In this document: piece after piece, positions 56,585 to 64,000 of the stretch
Layout: each line of letters begins with the position of its first letter
Numbering within the stretch: position 1 is the stretch's first letter
Position numbers and translations under genes: made by a program
Source: Ryuthela nishihirai
Lineage: Eukaryota > Arthropoda > Arachnida > Araneae > Heptathelidae
Assembly (NCBI GenBank): GCA_038380435.1
Contig: JAWZYU010000005.1
Location: 40,446,001-40,510,000, forward strand
Length of the DNA: 64,000 nucleotides
Reading direction: 5' to 3'
The notes under the pieces: model-generated
The model's input: the letters and a program-made list of their open reading frames with translations, nothing else
Told to the model about the DNA's origin: nothing
Database searches by the model: none

Positions 56585-56968
56585 ATGGGGGCGGGGGTGG
56601 CTCAGTCGGTAGCGTGCCAGGCTCGTAATCTGCAGTTCCCAGGTTTGAGTCCCAGATGGATCAGTATTGAGACATCTCCGCAAAACTCCCGCCCTGCCCA
56701 CAGTAAGTAGGGGACACCAATTGGCTTGAAAAGGCTGCCGTTCGTTGGATGAGACATTAAGCCGTGGCCCTGTGTGCGGGAGAGCCATACCCTGTGCACG
56801 TTAAAGAACACGCTGGATGACCTTGACGGGAGGCTACCATCTGTCTCCCAACAACTGTTCCAGTGGGTCTCCTCCCCCAACCTTCTCTGAGCCTTCGGGG
56901 TCCATGTGACCTGGCCATTTAGCCCATGGTGTGCAAAAAAGTGCCGCTCAGAGGTAAAACAACCCAAC
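56585..56968 (+). repeat. SINE-1, full length, in the hAT 3' region
   Basis: Head GGGGGCGGGGGTGGCTCAGT, A box GGCTCAGTCGGTAGC, B box GGTTTGAGTCCCA, body and end AGAGGTAAAACAACCCAACC. Target duplication TATACATATAT on both sides (56575-56585 and 56973-56983 regions). Confidence 0.87.
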
Positions 56969-56989
56969 CCATTATACATATATTGTACA

Positions 56990-57243
56990 TATTACTGGCA
57001 ATATACAGCAAAAACTAAATGTTAATACAGATTGTTATAATTAAAATTTTAAATTTTTTTAAATTTTAAATAAATGATATTTTTAAATAGTTTGCTTGTA
57101 CTGAACATTTTACACATTAACAGGTAGTTCAAAAGCATATTTTATGAGACTACTATATTAGGAGCAATCGTTTGAATTCACTAGATGATTGTGTGAACTA
57201 TCAATAATTGCTTCTGCATCCAATTCATCTAACAATTTCTTTT
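56990..57243. other. hAT 3' untranslated stretch
   Basis: AT-rich, no ORF. It lies between the transposase stop and the SINE, read on the minus strand. Confidence 0.5.
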
Positions 57244-58007
57244 TCAATGGATAACAACGTATGACTCCAAGTTCTCCTCAGACAGTGAATTTCTTAGCCT
57301 TGTCTTTATGATCTTTAGCTTTGAAAATGTCCTCTCACATTGGACTTGAGTAACTGATAGTGTGCAGATGACTTTATAAAGTTCATAAAGATTATCATAT
57401 GCCTTGTCATGAAGTCTGTTGGATGCCAGATTTTTTAGTACATACGATGGGCAAGTGCTACAAATTTTACACTTGTTGCAACTGGAATCCATACTCTCAC
57501 CATCATTAAACAATAGCTTTAATACACCAAAGTTCGAAGCAAAAGAAAACAATTCCAATATTGCTTGATCTTTGCTGATTTGTGGAGACACCTTAATAAT
57601 ACCTTCCAATGCTTCATCTTCAAGGCCCTTCTCTGCAATAGTTTTAAACTTTGCTGGATTTAAGCAGGATAAATCTTTATAAAACTTTTTGTGTTGTACA
57701 AAGCGTGAATCTAGTGACTGGACAATGCGGTCCATTATTAGGTTAAACACATTTACTCGAAAATCAGCTAGAGAATCTGAGGAATTTCCTTCATCATCTA
57801 TAAGTTCATCTGCCATTCTTTTCTTCCTCTGCCTCTTAACTGGCAATGCTGTTTCCAAAGAGTCAATTTCCAATGTATCCATATTCAACTGTGAAATCTT
57901 GTCATTACATTTATTTACAAATTCCAATGCCTTGCTGTGAACGTTATCAAATGTTCTTGTTTGTTCCTTCAATGAGTTGTAGCTGAATCTACTAAATTCC
58001 ATGCAAT

Positions 58008-61000
58008 CATCATCATCATCATCATCCTCAAGCAGCCATGGACTACGGAGGTCCAACCAGAAGGTGCAATTTAGTTCTCCAAGCAAGTCTGTCCTGAGCT
58101 ACATCTACTGCATCTGGCCACTGCACACCAATTCTAACAAGGTCCTGTTTGATATTGTCTGCCCACCACATCCTGGGTCTCCCCTTCTTTCTGAGGCCTG
58201 TAGGCACACTGTTTATAACCCCATTCGCCAATCTATAATTATTCATACGAGCAACATGGCCAAACCAACGGAGTCTCTGCACAATATGCTGCTTAAAGGA
58301 GGTTGCAAACTCTTTTGCCTAACCTCATCATTAGTTACAAAGTTGAACCACCTAATGCCCAAGATACTGCGTAAACATCTGGAATCAAAAGCATCTAGTT
58401 TCCTGTTATCTTGTTTACAAAGTGTCCAAATTTCGCTACCATAACTAACCCTAGAAAGAACCAAACTATTATACAGTCTAATTTTAGTCTTTAGGTGTAT
58501 ACGCCTATTTCTCCACACTCTCCATAGATTCTTAAAAGTCCCGGCAGCAATCCCTATTCGTCTGTTAATCTCATGCCGCACATCACCAGTATCTGTTACG
58601 TAGCTCCCAAGATAATTAAACTGTTACACCTGCTCAAGATTGCAACCAGTAAGATTAACTGAATCACAGCCTGCCTGACCAGTTCTCCTCATTTTAGTTT
58701 TCTCTCTGTTTATAACCAAACTTACTCTACTACCAGTTTCATCAACAGCTCGAATGAAAGAGTTCATCTCGTCAACATCATTTGCCAAAAGGGCTGAATC
58801 ATCAGCATAATCTAAATCAATAATTTTCGTATCTCCAGTCCATTTAAGGCCAAAATCTTTCCCTTGAAGTGAATTTCGCATAACATAATCAATAACCAAG
58901 CTAAAGAGAAAAAGGAGGCAAAATGCACCCTTGTCGAACACCAGAAGTAATGCTAAATCAATTGCTACAAGACTTACCAACTCTCACACATTACTCAATG
59001 TTATTATAGACAGCTTTCATTAACTAACTTGTCTGGTATACCATATGATCCCACAATCAACCACAAATTATGACGATCAACCGAGTCGAAAGCCGTTTTG
59101 AAATCAACAAAGCTAGCAACCAAAGGTTTCTGACACTCTAAACATTTCTCAAGAATCTGCCTAAGTGAAAATATCTGATACACACATCCCCTACCACTTC
59201 TGAATCCACATTGCTCATCGCGCAATTCACTGTCAACCAGATATTTAATTCTATTAAGCACAATCATGCAAATAACTCGGAACAGAGAGTAGGCTGATAC
59301 AGAAAACAGAAGAGGAACGGAGAGTAGGCTGATACAAAAAAGGTGATCGCAGATCTTGTGATAGTCATCACAAGAACTGCGATCACCATTTTTGAAAATA
59401 GGGATAAGAATAGCTCAGATAAAATCCTTGGGATCCATGCCTTTATCATAAAAGATATTCAGAATTTCAGTCATCCAAGTGGTAACAGAAACATTCCCAG
59501 CTCTAAGCATTTCCGTAGTAATTTCATCTACTCCTGGGGATTTATGTAGTTTAAGTTTAGAAACAGCCAAAATAACTTCAGATTGTGTTATAGGGCCAAC
59601 ATTAAAGCCACCAATGCATCTATTACCATTGCAAACGAGGGGAATAGAACTAACCACATTGTTTAGAATATCACTGAAATGCTCAGCCCACCTAGCCATG
59701 ACAGAATCCTCACCTTCTATAACCTTATCTTGTTTATCCTTCAATCCCTGTATACATGTCCGTTTTCTACCACACAAAACATTAACTCTCTGGTACAACT
59801 CTGCTGTTGTGCTGTATAACTGCTTCCTCGGCTTTGTTAGCCAAACCATCAAGCCAAAGATTCTTATCAGCAGCTAACTGATTTTTTACACGTTTATTAA
59901 GTTCTCTCTAATGCTTTCTATTAGGACTAGTAGGGTATTGATTAAGGGCATTCCTGCAGTTCTTTCTTTACGAAATAAGCTCAAGTGCCTTATTCTGCTC
60001 CTTTTTTCATAAAAGAGTACTGTTAGTGTCCAAAAAAGCCTGTTTAAAATGATCCCATTCTTCTTCAACTTCAGCAGTAAGCATACCATGACTGTCAAGA
60101 TGACTAAGTAACCTATCATGGTAAGCTTTGGCTATAACTGGGTCTTTCAGAGCTTCAGTATTGAAAGTAAATTTTTCAACCCTAGCACAACTCTTTTTAA
60201 GTTTAAGTTGCAAGACACTTTTAACAAGGTAATGGTCAGATCCAATTTCAGCTCCCCTATTTGATCTGGTATTCCTAACAGAAGTACCCCATTTGCTGTT
60301 AATATATAATCAATCATATTCTTATGCAGCCCATCGGGTGAAACCCATGTGTACTTATGTATTTCGCGGTGTTTGTAATAAGTGTTAGTTATTCTGAATC
60401 CATTGAGTTTACTTACCTGTAGGAGACGTTGCCCATTGCCATTGCAGCTACCAATACCAAAAAGGCCTATTACTCCTCCCCACAGGTCAGAGTCAGTATG
60501 AACTTTGGCATTGATGTCACTTAGAACAAGGGTAATATCTCCTTTCTTTACAGAATTCAAAATATCCTGAAGTTGTCTGTAAAACCAATCCTTCTCATCC
60601 TGATCGGCATCCTCAGTGGGAGCATAACAGTAGATAACATTCAAGTCTTTAACGCCTGTCTGAAATTTTGCTGTAAGAAACCTTTCATTAATGCACTCAT
60701 ATCCTAGAAGAGCATCATTAGCGTGTCTGCTGAGAAGCAGATCCACGCCTTGGTGATGCTTATTGTCGTCCCTCCCTGAAAAGAGAAATTTAAGATTATT
60801 TTTAAGAATCTGACCTTTATCTGTCCATCTGGTCTCTTGCAAGCCGAGAATATCTAAATTAGAAAGGTGGAATTCATGTGTGAGGACATCAAGAGAAAAA
60901 GCTTCACATTCCAACTACCTATGGAGAGAAAATGGTTAGTGGGATGTTTAAAGAAACTATGTTTATTGAGAGAGGGAATGTCGACAATATCAAACAGTCC

Positions 61001-61601
61001 CCTATTCGCAGACATGGGGCAAAGACCCGTTCCCCCACCACTAATGGCTGAAGCCATCTACACTGGAAGACTTCCTCCGATGTAGAATTTGACGATGCCA
61101 GTAGAAGCAAAGAGTTCAGATGCCTGCGATGACCTCTGCTCAGGATTATCCACTAGCTGATAAACATATCCTGTGAATCTATTCACTTGGGGCTGTCAAC
61201 CCACAAACAAACAGAAAACACAGCAGAAGATTTTCCCTCCACAGAAGCCCACCAGTGCAGCAAAATCAGGATCCACAATCTAGCTCAGAGCCATATATCT
61301 ATCCAGTCCAGTGGGTTTATATGGTCAGCACCAGAGCCCTGTGTGGTTGATCACTCGTCAGCAGGGTAGAAAAAAAAGAAAAGTAGCCCGAGTTGTCCAG
61401 ATCAGTAGGCCACACTAATCTGGCAGCCCTCCCCTTCCGTTCACTTCCACAAGAGAGTATCTCTTTTGAAAGGTACTAACTGTCTGCACCACGAGAAGGC
61501 TGGGGCTGACATCAGGTGCTAGGCCTGGCCGGTTCTATGCATCATCATAGGGGTTGGTGCATAGCTCTCCTTCCAGTCACTATACAGCTACCATTTACAG
61601 A
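58008..61601 (-). mobile_element. RTE LINE, copy B, full length with target duplication
   Basis: Minus strand, 3.59 kb. Its 3' end is the (ATC)n run at 58008-58024; the 5' end lies at 61601. The 8-base duplication CATGCAAT is present at 58000-58007 and 61602-61609, and both belong to the hAT coding sequence. The leader (61060-61595) matches copy A at 7560-8100, which defines the full-length 5' end approximately. This is the only RTE copy here with both ends and a duplication. Confidence 0.93.
58043..61057 (-). pseudogene. RTE endonuclease/reverse transcriptase ORF, copy B
   Basis: Start at 61057: MASAISGGGTGLCPMSANRG, then FLSIGSWNV followed by a short deletion near 60900. Endonuclease blocks LQETRW (60845), CYAPTEDADQDEKDW (60620), LVLSDINAKV (60530; the usual GDFN is SDIN, so the catalytic Asp/Asn context is altered) and DYILTANGV (60310). 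RT: IPIFKNGD near 59390, a scrambled stretch 59280-59345, FVDFKTAFDSVD (59105), LDYADDSALLA (58820-58790), GIRWFNF (58360) and KKGRPRMWWADNIKQ (58190) to LVGPP (58045). At least five frameshifts. It cannot encode a full protein. Confidence 0.85.
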
Positions 61602-63809
61602 CATGCAATAAACATATCTAAACAACTTGTCTGTAAAAAACTTGATAACGGGTCTGTAGTTTCAAATATATACAAGTAAGTAAATGCTGTCAATATTGTT
61701 TCAAACTTTAGAAGACTTTGAAGTAAAACATTTGCTTGTTTTGTTTTTGCATCAAACTTGCCTGAATCTTGTATCATTGATAAGTATGTCAATAGATTTA
61801 CAGAAGTACTGACAGCGGTATCATCAAAACGTCCAAATATAGTTGTTGCTGCATTGCATCTTCCTGACCATCTTGCCTCAGCAATTAGCTTTAATCGTTT
61901 CATTTTTTCTTGTCCTAGATGTTTTCCAACGACTTCTATCCATACAGCCATTATCTTGTATGATGTTTTCACAAAAGTTGCTAAATTCTGGAGCAAATTG
62001 AAAAAAGAAACTCAAACACGCAACATTTTGTTGTTTCAGTTATCACCAAATTCAAGATATGGACATAGCACCATATATGAACATGTTGATCAGCCACATC
62101 AGTAATTTTACTTTCTAAACCATTATACTAGCCATGGTAGCTTGCAACTCCATCTGTACTATCAGATAAACATTTTTTGGGATCAATTTTAAAATGCTGT
62201 AATGTTTCAGTCAATAGATCAAAAAGTCCCTTTCCTCTACCATCATTACTTGGCACAACTGAAAGTAGTCGCTCACAGATAACACCTTTAAGCATATACC
62301 AAATTATAATGCTAAACTGATTGATGGATGAATTATTTTGTGTTGAATCAACTTGAATAATATTTTGCTTGAGAAACTTCATGACTAATTCTTCCTTGTA
62401 TCATATTCTTCATAATTTGGATTAACATGTTAAAAGTTGTTTTACTCAGGTATGTGACAAGTCCACCACGGCCTTTACATTGAGCCTTTCCTTGTTCTAA
62501 TCGTTTGATTCTTTGTGTAGACTTGTTTTGTACTGCAGAAATGTGAGCTGCCATAATGGGGTCAAATTTTGCCATCAACTGCACTATAGCTAAAAAATTG
62601 CCATGATTCATAACCTCATTATCCAGAGTGTAGGCCGATTCATTTCAGTGACCTCGAAAAGGAAGTGCTTGCTTGCCTAACATCTTTATGATGTCTATAA
62701 TCCTCATGACAGTACTCCTCTGCTTCAACACTTCTTTCTTTTTAATTAGTGAAGATGTAAAAAAATTATTTAAGGTACGATCATTAACCACACTGATAAA
62801 TTGCTGAACGTTTCTGACGTGTTGTCGATTCGTGTAAATCCAAGCTCTGGCTAGTAAGACTAGTCACTAAAGCCATGTACAAAGGGTGATGGATTACACG
62901 TGTTGGAAGACTCAAAGGCCAAGCAGTATGAACAATATAAGCACCTATTTTCTTTGTTATATGTTAGCCATTTCTTGGGACTGAGTCATTCATAATTTTA
63001 CTCTCATAGAAACGAGCATCAAATGGCAGATCATCAAGTGGCCGAATTGCATGTTCAGCAAAAAACTGTTTCAGATTTGCTCGTGATGGATATTGGAAGA
63101 TTCCAGCAGTTGATCTTTCATTTTCTTGTGTAGGTTCATTTATAGGATGTGCTTCAGAAACCAAGTCATTTATGCCTGAAGGTATATCTGATTCCCTGTA
63201 ACTAGTTGAAGCTATGTGTTCAGATGTTGCAACTACATGTAGTACAGATACCGGAATAATTAAGCCAGAAGAAGTACTGGGCCTGGATTGGTGAGTAAAG
63301 TATGCTGTTGTATTTGTCTCTACATTCAAAGTAGCTCTTTCCTGTTCTTGTAACTCACAAGTCATTGCATCATCACAATGAGTATTGTTTCTTGCTTCTT
63401 GACTATTTGTTGCAGAACTGTACATTGATGTGGATGTTGGTTGTGGTATAAAATCTGCAATAGATCTGCCTCGCTTGGCTGATTCCCGCCTTTCTGCTTC
63501 TTGTCGCTCTTTGTGTTTCAGTGATCCAGATTTATGCTTCTTCTTTTCCATGCCTGTAGGGGTAATATTCCTAAAATTAAAACGTAATTAAAAATACTCC
63601 ATGTTGGGAAAAACGAACATCTACAATTAAATGTTGAATCCAACATTTGCCATAAGTTGGCTATTCGTACGTTTGCATTTGAAAATAATAAGTTGTTATT
63701 ATTATTGTGTTGCTGTATTCTGCATTTTGTTTGTAAACTGTTGTAGCGTATTTGTAGAAAATTTCTACTCGCTACCGTACTGTAAAAAAACCGTTTCTAA
63801 AAAATACTA

Positions 63810-63894
63810 CTCGCTACCGTACTGTAGAAAATTTTTACAGTACGGTAGCGAGGTCCATTATGTATTTCTGCTAGAAATACATAATGGACCTCGC
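63810..63894. repeat. Two overlapping perfect hairpins
   Basis: Hairpin 1: CTCGCTACCGTACTGTA (63810-63826) with TACAGTACGGTAGCGAG (63836-63852), 9-base loop. Hairpin 2: 22-base arms 63848-63869 and 63873-63894 (AGGTCCATTATGTATTTCT and its exact complement), 3-base loop. They share GCGAG at 63848-63852, so only one can form fully at a time. A direct copy of the hairpin 1 left arm also lies at 63769-63784 (CTCGCTACCGTACTGT). Confidence 0.93.
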
Positions 63895-64000
63895 CGCAAG
63901 AACACATCAATGGAAATATGTTTTATAGATGCATCTATTATTAACAACAATTTTAATAATCACAGTAATTTTAACATGCATAGTAAATAAAAGGTATCAT

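Larger units (their letters stand above)
57244..63551 (-). pseudogene. hAT transposase (ZMYM1-like type), broken
   Basis: N terminus at 63551: MEKKKHKSGSLKHKERQEAE then RRGRSIADF-like RGRSIADFIPQ, the Lys-rich start and SIxxF(I/F) motif of this hAT type. The piece 63551-62964 ends in DDLPFDARFYESKIMNDSVP. Following pieces: QLMAKFDPIMAAHIS (62570), ITNLIQ-like QIMKNMIQGRISHEV (62420), VVPSNDGRGKGLFDLL and KKCLSDSTDGVASYHG (62240-62130; first catalytic Asp region), EARWSGRCNAATTIF (61880), FLQTSCLDMFIA up to the RTE. Beyond it: LKEQTRTFDNVHSK and the C-terminal dimerisation block QVQCERTFSKLKIIKTRLRN, SLSEENLESYVVIH, stop 57244. Frames cross the RTE site when one duplication is removed, with a frameshift soon after. 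Dead. Confidence 0.83.
56395..63560 (-). mobile_element. hAT transposon carrying a SINE and an RTE LINE
   Basis: Left end CAGTGGCAGACTGGGTCTAA at 56395 has the CAG(T)GGC start common in hAT TIRs. The transposase gene runs on the minus strand from 63551 to 57244, and a 3' region of about 850 bases follows. A SINE-1 (56585-56968) and RTE copy B (58008-61601) are nested in it; without them the element is at least 3.2 kb. The right TIR was not found, so the element may end beyond 64000. Confidence 0.75.

Noticed and set aside
57970..58086. N terminus of the 57244-58086 open frame as a real start
   Set aside because: The first 30 or so codons, including the Asp run, come from the RTE tail read through by chance; the hAT frame comes from the other side of the RTE insertion.

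Overview
This is a eukaryotic, AT-rich window from an invertebrate animal (arthropod-like, perhaps a chelicerate; the species cannot be fixed from sequence alone). Evidence for an animal: spliced exons with GT-AG borders, multi-kilobase introns, tRNA-derived SINEs, and a transposon mix of RTE, I-like, Penelope, Ty3-type, mariner, Tc1, piggyBac-type, pogo/Tigger and hAT elements. No rRNA gene, CRISPR array, operon or convincing functional tRNA gene is present; all tRNA-like stretches look like SINE heads.

Only one host gene was recognised: the last four coding exons, on the + strand, of a LETM1-domain protein resembling LETMD1 (a mitochondrial inner-membrane protein family). The exons are 140-241, 11458-11601, 34867-34963 and 42881-42960, with stop TGA at 42958-42960 and AATAAA at 43062. 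Frames join cleanly (phases 0, 0, 1). The three introns (about 11.2, 23.3 and 7.9 kb) are filled with repeats.

Intron 1 (242-11457) holds mariner and Tc1 scraps, a near full-length RTE-type LINE on the minus strand (4556 to about 8100), tRNA-like SINE heads and a foldback element. Intron 2 (11602-34866) holds a SINE split by a TTAA-flanked piggyBac-type MITE, an I-like LINE that lost its reverse transcriptase, a MITE with 43-base TIRs, a minus-strand Ty3-type gag plus LTR, three copies (U1-U3) of an unnamed DNA transposon, a mariner split by a solo LTR, a Tc1 with an internal tandem duplication, and a Ty3-type integrase with 3' LTR. Intron 3 (34964-42880) holds a Tigger-like remnant, a head-to-head Penelope inverted repeat, a second I-like LINE and a mariner.

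Downstream of the gene (43070-64000) no host gene is recognised. There are SINE nests, Tc1 and mariner remnants, the longest copy (U4) of the unnamed DNA transposon split by an RTE LINE (49450-52409) and a SINE, then an old RTE copy followed by a hAT element (from 56395) that itself carries a SINE and a complete 3.6-kb RTE copy with an 8-bp target duplication. The window ends in two overlapping perfect hairpins.

The most interesting item is the U family: at least four copies encoding a conserved, zinc-motif-rich protein that I cannot assign to a named transposase superfamily, with terminal inverted repeats beginning CACTGGGCAACA that I could align by eye between both ends.
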